DNA of 64,000 bases from Symbiodinium microadriaticum (taxonomy: Eukaryota; Sar; Dinophyceae; Suessiales; Symbiodiniaceae). Position 1 is the first letter of the stretch, and every line of letters begins with the position of its first letter. Location: the NCBI GenBank assembly GCA_001939145.1, contig LSRX01000662.1, positions 4,747-68,746 on the forward strand, in the 5' to 3' direction. The notes beneath the pieces are model-generated. The model searched no databases, had not been told where the DNA came from, and worked only from the letters and a program-made list of their open reading frames with translations. Position numbers and translations under genes: made by a program. This document shows positions 33,055 through 44,281 of the stretch, in pieces.

Positions 33055-33792
33055 TTGTGTCAAGGGAAGGTCGAGGTACCAGGTGGTGGTGACGTGAGCC
33101 CGTGCGGGCTTAGTGCCCAGAAGTGCATCTCGCCCGTGCTTTCTAGCCATGGTGATACAGACTTGCTTGAGGTTGCCAGCTTTCTCGCAATGAGTTATGA
33201 TGCTGACGACTGTGCTGATTGTGCTGCTGAAGGCGTTTGGTCTCCAGCTTTTGGCACTGATGCTTCTGCCAATGGATTTGTACAGTGCCCCTTGACGCAG
33301 GGCGGTGGCGGGAGTTGTGGGAAGTTTATTCCCCTTTTTCGGTTTTGCACACGTGCTGTTGGTAGATTCGGAAAACTGCCGCCAGCTTTTACTTCGTGGG
33401 TTTGCTCTTCGGCGACTTCGCAAGGCTCTTCTGGGAAGCTCGCGACAACTGGCTGTGACAAGGCCTCAGTACTCAGGTGCGATGCCTCCACGGCTTCGGG
33501 CAGGGTCGTCACTACATCTCTGGCGGCTATGAGCAGTGAGACGGCGGTGGAAGCTTCCTTTGCAACTACAAAAAGTGGACATGTCTGGCCAAGGCATGGT
33601 TCGGCTATGTCGGTTATGCCAGGCATGACTTCGCATTCTCTCTCCGAGGACTTTGCGAGTGCTTCTTGTGAAGAGGGCAGGTGTGTTTCAGGTGCAGGTC
33701 CCATTGTTGAGGCAGGATCTGTCACAGCCACTGTGGGTGCACAGCCTTGCCGCAAGTGTGTCCGATGCATTTTCTGCCGATGCGAGTGTTGA
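33055..33792 (+). CDS. LINE ORF1, N-terminal part
   Basis: 245-codon Ser/Ala-rich frame, no recognised domain. Its end overlaps the frame at 33653-34099, which continues in a different phase with similar composition, so a frameshift near 33745-33790 is likely. Confidence 0.4.
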   Translation: MCQGKVEVPGGGDVSPCGLSAQKCISPVLSSHGDTDLLEVASFLAMSYDADDCADCAAEGVWSPAFGTDASANGFVQCPLTQGGGGSCGKFIPLFRFCTRAVGRFGKLPPAFTSWVCSSATSQGSSGKLATTGCDKASVLRCDASTASGRVVTTSLAAMSSETAVEASFATTKSGHVWPRHGSAMSVMPGMTSHSLSEDFASASCEEGRCVSGAGPIVEAGSVTATVGAQPCRKCVRCIFCRCEC

Positions 33793-34099
33793 GACGGCTG
33801 CTGAGGTGGCGTCGCCTGGCGAAGTGGCTCCACGGGCCTCGCCCCTAGCCACAAGTCCTCTCCTGCAGGGAGGCGGTGGCGGAGGTGCCTCTTTGCTTGA
33901 TGATCTAGCCGCAGTGTTGCAACAGCACGATATGGATAATGATACTGCAGAGGATGGGTTTGCTGAGCGGCGCCTCTTTCTTGAGCTGCAAGCCCTGATT
34001 GATCGTAGGCCCCGTAATGTGTTGCAGGAGCTTAAGAGCTTGGTTATGCGAGAAACCCAGAGGCGAGGACAATCCCGTAGCCGGCATCATAATGCATGA
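33653..34099 (+). CDS. LINE ORF1, continued after frameshift
   Basis: 148-codon frame with a Gly-rich linker and a helical stretch (LLDDLAAVLQQHD, RLFLELQALIDRRPRNVLQ) ending in an Arg-rich tail. It overlaps the next frame (34096) by four bases. Helical plus basic composition suits an RNA-binding ORF1 protein, by inference only. Confidence 0.45.
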   Translation: MRVLLVKRAGVFQVQVPLLRQDLSQPLWVHSLAASVSDAFSADASVETAAEVASPGEVAPRASPLATSPLLQGGGGGGASLLDDLAAVLQQHDMDNDTAEDGFAERRLFLELQALIDRRPRNVLQELKSLVMRETQRRGQSRSRHHNA

Positions 34100-34329
34100 C
34101 TCAGGGACGGAAGCTGAGCATGTTAGTTGGCCTCACGCTGGGAAATCCCAGTGTGCCACCTGAGGACCAGTGGCAAACGGTTCATCGCCGGAAAAAAGGC
34201 CGCACATGGGCTAATGTCGCCGCCGCAGGGCCTTGGAAAATGCAGCGCGAAGCTTGGAAACCACCGAGCGGCATGGCCATTGGGTTCGTCGGTGGCCCTT
34301 TTGATTTGTCAGGTGAGTTGGACAAATGA
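34096..34329 (+). CDS. LINE ORF1, central fragment
   Basis: 77-codon frame with WQTVHRRKKGRTWANVAAAG, a phrase typical of the start of retroelement ORF1 proteins. It is closed by a TGA; coding-like sequence continues in other phases through 34500, indicating at least two frame changes. Confidence 0.4.
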   Translation: MTQGRKLSMLVGLTLGNPSVPPEDQWQTVHRRKKGRTWANVAAAGPWKMQREAWKPPSGMAIGFVGGPFDLSGELDK

Positions 34330-34505
34330 GATGGGGTCGCGTGGGTTATGCATTCTGAGTCGGCTTCGGATGCTGAGGAGGCCATTGCCGTGGCCCAGGG
34401 GGCCTGCAGGAAGGAGACCGAGCATCCTTCGTTCTTGTCTACAATGGGCCGCGCCATGAGTTCGACTCTAAACTGCAAGTTGAAGTTGACTCAGTCCCCG
34501 GTACG

Positions 34506-35663
34506 GTGGATGGGAGCTTGCGCCTCAGGCGTTGCCAAGTCATTAAGCTTGGCGGTCGGATGTGCGCGAGTTTGGCCACCAAAGCTGCCAGCACTTTGAC
34601 AGTTCAGCAACCGCCGCCGCCGCTGAAAGAACAGCGCGCGAACACGTTCGTTGTACGGTGCGAATTGGACGTGGCTTTTGGTGAGGAAAGCTTTAAGAAA
34701 GCCGCCAAGTTCACTGGTTCTGCGATTCGGGGATGGGCCAAAGCTCAAGGCATCGCCTTCGCAAAGATAGTCGACACGGTCGGCAACAAGCTGGTGGGAC
34801 GCGCACGCCTTCAGATCACGCTTAGAGTGACTGACGCTGTGACGGTCAAGCAGCTGTGTGCCAAAAGTGGCTCGGAATGTGCGGGGTTGCGCTTTTTCGT
34901 TGACTATGTGGGCAACAAGGAGACCATTGGCCTGCCCAGCAAAGTTCAATGGATGCCGTGGGATGGGAGCGAAACTTGGACACAGTACCTGCACAGGATT
35001 CAGCGATTGGGCGGTGACAGCGGTGTCGCTCTTGGTTCTTTTCAACTGGGGGTGCGTATGAGCGCCTCGGATCATCGTTGGACGCCGCCTTCCTGCATCT
35101 GGAGGCTTCGCGGTGTGCCCGCCAACTGGCAGTACGACCACGTTCACGGCTTGTTGCAACAGCTTGGCTATGAAGAGGTGGACATTCAAGCCAAGCATCC
35201 GGGACGCAATCGTTCCATTGAGTGGCTGTTTAGAGCGGTGCGGAAAGATGGAAAGGAATGTCTTCAACAGGAAGTCGATTGGGGAGATGGCAACAGCGGG
35301 GAGCTCACTTGCATCAAGGAGGCGCGACGACGTCAGCACGCCTCTGTCGAGCCCTTGCTGCCTGAGAAGTCAGTCTCCTTCTACGGTTTGTTTACTGCGG
35401 AGCCGTCAAAACGCGAGTCGAAGCACCACACTTCCTCAGTTGCTGAGCAACCTGTGGTGGCCAGCTCGCCGAACCGGGACACCACTGGCACTTGCAAGCG
35501 CAAGACCGCTGACGACACTGAGGAGAGGATGGACGTTGACAAGAAGTCTTGGTTTCCTACGCAAGGTGCTGTCACCAAGAATCCGGGCGAGGGTAATTGC
35601 CTTTTCCTGGCTCTGGTCGCTGCGACAAACGCGAGGTTAAGCCTGCCCGGAGTGAGACTGTGA
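34506..35663 (+). CDS. LINE ORF1 with truncated OTU-like cysteine protease start
   Basis: 385 codons. The middle is unassigned; the C terminus reads NPGEGNCLFLALVAA, which fits the OTU catalytic Cys motif (D/E-G-N-C-L-F). OTU enzymes remove ubiquitin and occur in several non-LTR elements. Only the Cys block is present; the His block is missing because the frame changes at about 35625 and goes directly into Cys-rich sequence, so the domain is probably deleted or broken. Confidence 0.5.
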   Translation: MDGSLRLRRCQVIKLGGRMCASLATKAASTLTVQQPPPPLKEQRANTFVVRCELDVAFGEESFKKAAKFTGSAIRGWAKAQGIAFAKIVDTVGNKLVGRARLQITLRVTDAVTVKQLCAKSGSECAGLRFFVDYVGNKETIGLPSKVQWMPWDGSETWTQYLHRIQRLGGDSGVALGSFQLGVRMSASDHRWTPPSCIWRLRGVPANWQYDHVHGLLQQLGYEEVDIQAKHPGRNRSIEWLFRAVRKDGKECLQQEVDWGDGNSGELTCIKEARRRQHASVEPLLPEKSVSFYGLFTAEPSKRESKHHTSSVAEQPVVASSPNRDTTGTCKRKTADDTEERMDVDKKSWFPTQGAVTKNPGEGNCLFLALVAATNARLSLPGVRL

Positions 35664-36046
35664 AGGGTGGAGGTCGGGTCTTGCCTTCCTTGCGGGGGCA
35701 ACCCAACGCCGCCACAACGGCCCAAGAGAAGACATCCTGCTGGCCGTGTGATGTGTGCAAGATGGTGATCCGGGGCACTCCCTCGCTCCCGTTGTCCCAA
35801 GCCCGGAATAACCATATACGCCGAGCGCATCCAGGTGTGTCTAAAGAAGCCTTTTCCAAGCTTTACAAGGACCATAGTTTAGACATACCCATTGAAGACG
35901 TCCCGCAGGCCTTCAAGGTTTGGACTTGTAGCTACTGCCTTAAAGGGATTCGCGACCGCAAGTATCCCTACCACCAGGTTGTGGCTGCTGCTCGTCGCCA
36001 TTTGCATTTGTGTACGGGACGCCGAGTCTCGTTGCGCACGAACTAG
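35597..36046 (+). CDS. LINE Cys/His (C2H2-like) fragment
   Basis: Contains CWPCDVCKMVIRG with a distal HIRRAH and then WTCSYCLKGIRD with HQ..RRHLHLC, two zinc-finger-like blocks of nucleic-acid-binding type. Another Cys pair (CACCTKVFKR) occurs at 36231 in the next frame. Confidence 0.45.
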   Translation: MPFPGSGRCDKREVKPARSETVKGGGRVLPSLRGQPNAATTAQEKTSCWPCDVCKMVIRGTPSLPLSQARNNHIRRAHPGVSKEAFSKLYKDHSLDIPIEDVPQAFKVWTCSYCLKGIRDRKYPYHQVVAAARRHLHLCTGRRVSLRTN

Positions 36047-36228
36047 CGCCGCTGCTCCCAAATGATGCTTACGTGCCAATTGGCGGGAGGTACTGTCAAT
36101 GATCGTGCTAAGAAGCGACGATTCCAGCTGGATCACTACCATGTCGGTCCTGGTGACCATCAGCCTGTGTTGCTTGACAAGCTCTCATTAAATTAGGCAA
36201 GGCCTTCAGGCAGAAGGAGTACTGGGCG

Positions 36229-36648
36229 GTGTGTGCCTGCTGCACGAAGGTCTTCAAACGAGCCGCGCTTTTGCGGGGCAAGTGCAAGCCTGAGCAACGC
36301 AAGACTCAGTGGAAACGCAAGGCGTGGCTTTGGCAGAAGCTGCGACGCGCCAAGGCCGACGAGACGATTAGCATGCTTGCTCGGGCCATGAAGCTCTCAA
36401 AGGACGACGTGGATCAGTTGGAGAAGGCTGCTCGGCGACGTTTCTCTACGCAGATGTGCCGGGTTGCGCCTCTGCAGTCGTGCAGTTGGCTGCGCGACCT
36501 TACGCAAGAAGGGATTGAACCAAATCCCGGACCTTCATGTAGCGCGTTGTTCCTGAACAGCAATGGGACTGCCGGAGCCCATCGGGCCGTGCAATGGCTT
36601 CAGAGTCGCAAGCTGGATGTCATTGCTTTTTGCGGAAACCAAGGCTGA
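36229..36648 (+). CDS. LINE junction ORF with 2A-like motif and endonuclease start
   Basis: A basic helical N-terminal part, then LTQEGIEPNPGP (2A-like, ending at 36534), then LNSNG and LDVIAFC, the start of an AP-type endonuclease. It stops because of an extra T in a run of five at about 36627-36631; removing one base would give IAFAETKADD in frame with the following ORF. The 2A would separate ORF1 from the EN-RT protein. Confidence 0.65.
   Translation: MCACCTKVFKRAALLRGKCKPEQRKTQWKRKAWLWQKLRRAKADETISMLARAMKLSKDDVDQLEKAARRRFSTQMCRVAPLQSCSWLRDLTQEGIEPNPGPSCSALFLNSNGTAGAHRAVQWLQSRKLDVIAFCGNQG
36499..36534 (+). other. 2A-like motif in the LINE
   Basis: LTQEGIEPNPGP; the consensus first Asp is Gly, a variant reported among non-LTR retrotransposon 2A sequences. 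Confidence 0.65.
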
Positions 36649-38235
36649 TGATTTGCACACGAATGGGATCCGCGTGGCTCTGCAGCAGCAGGGTTACCGC
36701 ACCTTTGGCTTGGCAGCCAGGTCCGCCAAGGATTCGCTTGGGCGCCTCTTTCACTGTGGCGGTATGGTTGTGGCTTTGGCTCCTCACCTTAAGGGCAGAT
36801 GCGCAAGAGCTCACAGCTCTGAGCAAGGTGATATGATTACCATGGACCTGTGCTCCTGCTTTCTCACCTTTGCCTGGCAGCGTGAACGGGGCTTGCCGGA
36901 CGGAGGGCTTGACTACGAACTTTCGATCGCCCAGCAGCTGGCCGCACGGAAAGCCTTGCCATGGGCCGCTGCGGGCGATTGGAATCAGCTGCCGCTGGAA
37001 CACCATTGGGTTCATGAGGGCTTTTCTTTCCTTGCCCCTACCAGTGAAGGCCAGCTGTTGCCGTCGCGCTTTACGTCCGATCGCTACATCGCTTTCTTGG
37101 TGCAGGACGCCAGTGCTGTTTGGACTGATGCTGCATTCGCAGAGGAAGTTCTGTCTGATCATAAGGTTTTGTTGTTCAAGGGGGTTCTGCCTGGGTTTAG
37201 GATGGCCCCTAGGTACCTTCGTCCCACGCCTGCGTTAAGCAAACCACCCAGTGTCTCAGGTAAGGAGTGGGAAGAACTGCTCGCAGAAACCTGGCTAGAA
37301 GTGTCGAAGCCTACGCCTCGAGGAGCGCCGGACGTCGAGTGGGCCGATTTTTGTGCTGCGCTTGAAGACGCTTTTGACCGAGCCGCTGCTGCTTTTGGCC
37401 ATGCGTTCAGGCGTCAAGGCACTCGCGCTAAGGGTTCAGTGCCCGTGAAGATGAAAGAGGGTGAGTACCGCAGGTTGGTGCACAAGGCTCCTAGCTTTCA
37501 GGAGCGCAAGCTTGAAAAGCTGCTTGGGCGGCTCTACGAGGTCGCTCGCCAAGGGGCTTCCTGTGATCCGGGCCTTCGGTCTGCTGTGACCCGCACGTGG
37601 CCTAGGGATGCCGGCCCTTTGCCTGACGTTGCTACGGCCATTTCGATTGTCAAGGATCGCCTTCAATCTAAACGGGATGAGGTGATGCACAAACAGGTTT
37701 CGCAGTGGAAGCATCGGATGGCCCAAGGGGGGCGTGCCGCCAAGGCTTGGCTGAAGCAGCAGACTACCGTGGCCCCTCACACGCTGCTGGCTTGTGCCGC
37801 TTCGCCGCAGGCTCACCCTCCCAGTGACTCTGTCGATGCCTGCTTTGCTAGCTTGCGCACTTTTTGGGATACCATTTGGCAGAGGCCCGAGGTTCCTGAA
37901 GAACTTGAAAGGCTGCGGTCAGGTCGGCTTACTAGGCGACCTGGCTTGCCCATGCCGGGTGATTGGCGCATCAGTCCTCGCGAGTTTAGGAGTGCTTTAC
38001 AGCGAAAGGTCCATGGGGCTCCGGGCTGTGACGGCTGGCGTTGTGAGGAGCTGCTAGCGCTCCCGCTTCAGGTGTGGCAGTACTTTCTCTCGCTCTGGGA
38101 AGCTTGGTGCGCTAAGGACTCTTTTCCCACTGCTTGGCAACACGCTCGCCAAACCTTCCTGCCCAAAGTTGAAGTTGTGGATGGTTGCACCCCTGTCGAT
38201 AAGATGAGGCCTATATGCATCCAACCAATCGTGTG
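36632..38235 (+). CDS. LINE endonuclease and N-terminal reverse transcriptase, truncated
   Basis: Endonuclease/exonuclease/phosphatase family motifs: ETKADD (metal-binding Glu), AAAGDWNQLP (GDxN motif), EVLSDHKVLLF (catalytic SDH). A linker of about 250 residues follows, then the fingers of RT (GAPGCDGWRCEELLALP, ARQTFLPKVE, MRPICI). Element sequence ends at 38235; the frame afterwards is target DNA. The RT palm with YxDD is absent, so no activity is expected. Confidence 0.8.
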
Positions 38236-38335
38236 CCAAGATTCTGCCCAAAGAGTCCTGGGAGAATCTTGGATTTTGGATCTTGGTTCAATCCGTCAAT
38301 CCTCTTCAATCCAGGCCACAGCACTGCGAAGTTCC
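38236..38335. repeat. target-site duplication (right copy, 38236-38250) and remainder of the palindromic unit
   Basis: CCAAGATTCTGCCCA followed by AAGAGTCCTGGGAGAATCTTGG and CAATCCTCTTCAATCCAGG, the continuation of the unit broken at 32307. Confidence 0.85.
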
Positions 38336-38345
38336 ACAGACCTTG

Positions 38346-38635
38346 TGTATGTGTGTGTGTGTGTGTGTTTGTTATATTTTGGGGTATTCACGTGGGAAGA
38401 CAGACATACAGACGACATAAGAACAAATAGGCAGGGATTGCACACCATGAGTTCAGAATAGACAGAAAAGCGTGGATCTTTGGGTGGGGGGGGGTACCAG
38501 AGATATAGATATAGATATAGGTATAGATATAGGTATAGGTATAGGTATAGATATAGATACAGATACAGATACACATACAGATACAGATACAGATACAGAT
38601 ACAGATAGATAGAGATATGTATATATATATATATG
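38346..38635. repeat. GT run and compound (GATATA)/(CAGATA) microsatellite
   Basis: GT dinucleotides near 38348-38368; GATATA, GGTATA and CAGATA hexamers at 38497-38605; TATATA at 38618-38632. Confidence 0.9.
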
Positions 38636-39402
38636 GATGGTCAGCCCCTCCCCCCTCAAAAAAAAAAACAAACTAGATTTTGCAAGGTTCCTTGTCTGCA
38701 TCCAGCAACCCTTTTCAGCAAGTCTTGGATCCAGGAACTGACCCCGAATAAGCGAATAAGCCCGAATAAGACCTCATTCGGGTCAGGAAGGACTATGCCA
38801 TACAATACATTATGCACCTATAGCTACTAGTTCCCGGCTCCAAACTCCAGAAGCATCCGGGTCCTTTCCAACCGTCAAATACAAACTAAACTAAAGCCCG
38901 AACCCAATAAACCCGACAGCATTGGCGAGGGATCCGGGGCCGCCTAGCCGGAAGAACACACGCGAGCACAGTTAGTGTTAACTACGAGGCATGGTGGATG
39001 GTAAACAAAGTTCGGTGCTTCCTGGGACGGCGAGGATGGCCTGGGCCAGATTAGAAGCTGCATCAGCCACCGCAGCCGGTGTTAGGGAATCCTGTTCATG
39101 CACAAGCACCCAAGTAAAAAGACGGGCACACCATGTAAATACGATGTTTTCAGCGATGAATGGGCCATTTTGGACCGCGGGCCTAGGCCTCGCCCCTCCG
39201 GCCACACCCCCCCAAAAAAAAATAACAATAAGAGTTTACAACCCGCACAGACACTCATCTTCTAACTCCTGTCGCACTGATACGCACAAGGACCTCAGGG
39301 GAGGGTGGTCCGACCCCCCCAACCCCCAAAAATACCCGAATAGGTGGCCCACCTATTTCCGACCCCCCCCCCACCCCCCCTTAAGAGGGGGCCCTTACAT
39401 TT

Positions 39403-39455
39403 GTGTATGTATGTATGTATGTATGTATGTATGTATGTATGTATGTATGTATATA
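39403..39455. repeat. (TGTA)n microsatellite with C-rich flanks
   Basis: About twelve GTAT units between runs of C. Confidence 0.9.
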
Positions 39456-39702
39456 TGCTACCCCCCCCTCAAGGATCTACCGTTTTCGCGTGTTTGAGAG
39501 CCGTAGGTAGAAGACATGATTATTCGGATGGATTTGTACTTGTGTGGGCATGACGTGAGCATTGCATGAAGTAGACTCGACAGCAGGGGTTCCCCGTTTC
39601 AGCAGAGGAACGGGTGAGAACGCAAAGAGGTTGCGACTGCGAGGCGGGTGTTGGACAGTCGTAGTTTCCGTTATACAATAGAATCTAGGCTAAAGGGAGC
39701 AG

Positions 39703-39888
<186 letters not shown>

Positions 39889-40716
39889 CAGCTTCCTGCA
39901 AGGAGTCTGCACGTAGAGGTTGCCTTTTTCTACGTACTGCCGAAGGAAGCTACTATAATCATGCGGGTGTTGGGACTCAGCAGGTGAAGCTGTTCCGCGA
40001 ACTTTTGTCTCATAGCCGGGCAACGGATCCTTTCGTGAGCGATTGTTGTGCAGATACCTTTTCGGTTTGGTAGTCGCAGTGGTAGGATAGAAACAGCTCG
40101 CAGCGGAGACCGCCTGGCAGGTATGAGGGGTTTGAGTCAGTTGAGGCTGGGTCGCGCAGCGCCGCATTGTACAGGCTTCAGCCTTAGCTTCACGTGCTGT
40201 GCTCGGATCTGCTCATTGCAGCACTCGGGCAGAGACTCGCCGGCCGATGCCGCCAAAAAGCTCGGGGGTGTAACCAAGTTGGCCCTCAACCTCACAAGCC
40301 TTGGAACAGCATCCTGCTTGAAACGTGAGCGCTACACCAGGCCCATGTGATCGTAAGTCTTCGCAGTGATGGCATCTCCTGGATGTCTGAAGTGTCTTGG
40401 GAAGTGAGACTCCAGAGAAGAGGGGGAGGTACTTGAACCAACATCCCCTCGTGACTGCCCTCTACCCCAAAGCCGACATCGCCAGAAGTAAAGGAAGCCG
40501 AAACCTCACATCCGCACTTCCGAAAGAGCCTCAACAACCACTGCCGTGCTCAGCCTGAATATCTCGTTGACCCTCAAAGCCCTGGCGTCCCCTTCAACAA
40601 ACCCCCTTAGCCCTGAGCCCCGAAAACCCTGACCACTAAACCCAAAGCCAAAACGTTCCACCCTCTAAGCCCTAAAAGCCCTAGACCGCAGCACTCAGAC
40701 GTTTTCTAAGCTGCAG

Positions 40717-40792
40717 CTGGAAGGACATGTCCTCGGAGTACACTGGCATCATCGGCGTCGGCACCGCATCGGACGGCGGGCCTGAGTTCGAG
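40717..40792 (+). CDS. aspartic protease exon: N-terminal strand
   Basis: KDMSSEYTGIIGVGT then GGPEFE, corresponding to the EYyGxIxIGTPPQ.F region. GT donor at 40793. The start may instead be 40725. Confidence 0.75.
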
Positions 40793-43700
40793 GTCTCCTG
40801 GGGCTTTCGGGGCTTCAATATCTCGCATTTGGTTGCGTTTTTTTCTTTCACGCACATCCTCACGACCACAGTTGGTTGTTGCGGCCGGAGGTGGTTTTGA
40901 TGCTCGAGACGCGTTGTTCTGCCTGGACGTACTTTGTTTTGCTTGTTTCTTGCCTCAGACGCATCCGTGCCTTGCAGCTCCTTCTTGTTGGTCTCCTTTG
41001 TTTCTTGGCCTTGCGCCTCTGGGTGCCGCAGAGGTTCAGGGGCTTGACAGGACTTCTGTGGCTTGGGGCGGTCGCAGGGCCCGCAGGGCCTCAAGGTCGA
41101 AAGCCCAAAAACCTAAAACCCTAAACCAGTTCCTGACCTTAAACCTTAAAGCCGGAAACAGGGCCCGGAACAATACGAGGTTTGGGGTTCCGGGTATGAA
41201 GTCGTTCCAAGTTGGGTCCAAGCCGCGCCTGTCCAGGCTCGCGTTGTCTTTGACACCGGGAGCACGAACTTGTGGGTGGCATCCGTGTTGTGTAAGGACG
41301 GGGCGAAACATGTCGAGTTGATGGTTGAGTGAGAATACCACTAGTTGCAAGAACAACTGATGACTGAGATGAGCGCGGATGATCGGCAGCACAGACTTTT
41401 TTATCGCTTCATCATAAATGGCGCCCTTTTTCAGCGCCATTGAGGACTCGCCCTGCGACCGCGAGGGTTCGGACAAGTTCTACGACCCCGCCGCTGGGGC
41501 TCAACGATGTACCGAGGGCTTGGAATTGAGTTGTCGGCTTGTATATCATGTTGAGCGGCATCGAGGGCTTGGCTATTTCGGACCGACTATCAGTCCAGAA
41601 TCAAACCGAGTCAAGCGAGGGAGATCTGATGCAAGAGCCAAAGCGGTGCCTGTTCGTGGCTTCTCTTGCAAGCTTTGAGTCTCAGGCAAAGTCCTCGACG
41701 TCCCAGGCTTTCCTGGAAGATGGGATGGACCGCAGCCGATCATTCCTAGGTTTGATGACGTGTGTGGTCCGCTACCGCGTTATTCCTTGTTTTTCAGGGC
41801 ACTCAGAATGATGATAGTGATGGTAATGAGTAGCAATTGCCAACGGCGGTGTTCTTGTTTGTCGCTGCAGCTTCTGCTGCTGCAGATGACGCTGATGGTG
41901 CTGATGATGATGGTGATGGTAGGTGTGATCACGATGATCTCACAGTGGGGCTGCGAAGGCTGCCAACACTTTCGATGGCTCCTGTGTCCCATTGCCGCCT
42001 TCGGATAATAGTGTCTTACTCTCTTGCGAAAATCATTATTGGAGGTGTCTTGTTGGTTCTGTTTTTCGTGTCCCTGCAACGGACACATCGTGTATGTGTG
42101 TTTGCTTATCTGCCCCTGGGTAGTCATTAGAGTGTTATCATTCCCCACATCGGGCCTGTTTCCGACCAGAACTCTGTAGATTTTAGAGCTTTTACACCGA
42201 ATATCCGTTCTCTATGCAAGCTGCTCTGGCGGGCTTAGTCCTTTCAATTTTTTTTGAGGTTCCTGAAGAGCGTCCCAGGCTTCTGAGTCATTCTAAGCAC
42301 TTCCCTGTGAGGAGAGCGACTCGGACATCGACATCATCTTCGGCACTGGAGAGCTCAAGGGCCCCCTCCACGTGGACACCTATCGCGTAGGCGGGGGCAG
42401 GGGTGGTTTCCGATTCCCCCTCCCCTTCCGGGGTTTTACTCTTTCCCTGGGGCCGAGGCCGAGACAGGTCGTTGGGTTTGGAGCACCCAGACAACGCCTT
42501 TAGAGACTCGGAGCCCTTGGTAGCCTCACCGGGGGATCCCTAGTCGGAGACCTCAGCCGCCACCGCTTCCGGTGACCACGTCGCTCGCCACCAAGCTCCC
42601 TGAACCTTTAGCAAGGTTCCTAAACAGCCCTTAGCCCTAGCCGCCCTAGCAGCCTTTAACCCCCTCCACCCCGGCTTTGTCCCGACTACCACGCTCCTTT
42701 TTTTGCGGGAGAACTTCCGATGTGCAGAGGCCCCATGGCCGTGGAGAAGCAGCCCTTCGCCATGATCCGCGAGATGACCGGCGCCTCGCCCTCTCGTCCT
42801 CTCTCCTCCTCTCCCGCCGTCCTTTTCGTTTCGCTTCCTTAGCTCCTAGTTTCTGCGTCTGGGCTTGTGCTTCAGAGGTTTCCGGCAGAGTTTGGGTCTC
42901 AAGCTTCAAGGCTTTAGGAAGGAAGGGTCTCCGCGAAGCTCGATCAAGAAGCCGGAGTCCCAAAACAAAAACCCACTGCACCGCAAGCTCCCAAAGCCCC
43001 TAGACTCCAAAGCCCGTCTCCGAAGGCCCCACCCCCCCCCCCAAATGTTCACCGAGGCGACGTCTTCTCTTCCTTCCCCTTCGAAGGCATTCTGGGCCTG
43101 GCCTTCCCCTCCCTCTCCTTCGGGGGCATCGAGCCCTTCTTCGAGACGCTCAGCTTAGCTCGGATTCAGATAAAAAAAAGGCGGTGAGTGTCGAGCCTTC
43201 TCTGTTCCGGGGGGGGGGCGGCATAAATTCACAACGCTTCCTTCCAGAGTGTGGCGTTTTGGGCGCCAGTGCCACTTCCACCGCAGTCCTAAAGCCTCTG
43301 CTACGCCTTCACTCCGGAGGTTCAAGCCATCAATCTCGTTGCTTCCGCCCAGGCGAGTCATCAAAGCACCTCGGCGGCCTCGATTTGCGTCGCGACTTCT
43401 TCCAAGCGGTCGCCCAGTCCCCGTCTCGCGAGCGGATAGAGACGCAGTGGGGATGAGTGACGGGGGAGGCCGAGGTGTTTTCGAATCGTCGAACTATTGT
43501 GGATTGAGAGTGCCTTCTGGCGATCCGGGCGTCCAGTCAGGAAGTTTATGCGCAAGGTCAATGGAAATATATCAAAACATTTGGACGTCCATGGAATCAT
43601 GTAGAATCTTTCTTCTGCATGCGCTGGCTTCTGATGGCCGGCGCCCCAACAAGCAGGAGGACCAGAACAGGAGCTACTCTGCAAAAGTCGCTTCCTTAGT

Positions 43701-44224
43701 AGGAACTAAACCCTAAACCCGAAAAAGCCAGTTTTCTGACTTCTCCGGTCAGTCGAGGCAAAGCTGTTGAAGAGCAATGAGTTCGCGTTTTATTTGAGCC
43801 CGGGTCTGCAAGAGTGGCCGTAGAAAGGATTTTTTTAAGGTAAGGGGTTGTTAGGCATTGACCCGGGAAACCGGGTACCTCTACGCGGGGTCCCTGTTCA
43901 TAGCAGTTTGTCAACAGGGTATTTTCTTTTGTTCTTTTTTTCGTCATACTTATTACACTCTTATAGCGTTTGCTTGTAAACCCTAAACCCTAAATCCTAA
44001 ACCGTGAGCCCTTGAGCCTTGAAGCCCAAGCCCCAAGCGAGCCTGGCCCCCCAAAAAGAGCCCGAAGTGCCCAATCCTCCCAATGAGTTGTTAAGAAAGC
44101 AAACGCGCGTAAATAGAGCTGAGGAACACGGACAGCAACCGTCCGAGCGCATTGCTTTGGGGCGGCGTGGACAAGGACTTGACGTCCGAATCTCCCAAAA
44201 AGCAGTCCTGCATCGCGGCTGTTG

Positions 44225-44281
<57 letters not shown>

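Larger units (their letters stand above)
32308..38235 (+). mobile_element. APE-type LINE retrotransposon, 3'-truncated, frameshifted
   Basis: 5,928 bp between two identical 15-bp copies of target DNA from a palindromic repeat. It carries 5' tandem repeats, an ORF1 region with an OTU-like start and Cys/His motifs, a 2A-like motif, an AP-type endonuclease, and the beginning of reverse transcriptase. It stops within the RT, before the catalytic YxDD part, and has no 3' UTR or A-rich tail. Several frame changes show it is inactive. Confidence 0.85.

Noticed and set aside
32255-33097. 280-codon ORF at the LINE 5' end as a protein
   Set aside because: It begins in target repeat DNA and runs through the 5' tandem repeats; it is Trp/Cys/Arg-rich without motif, more likely 5' UTR.
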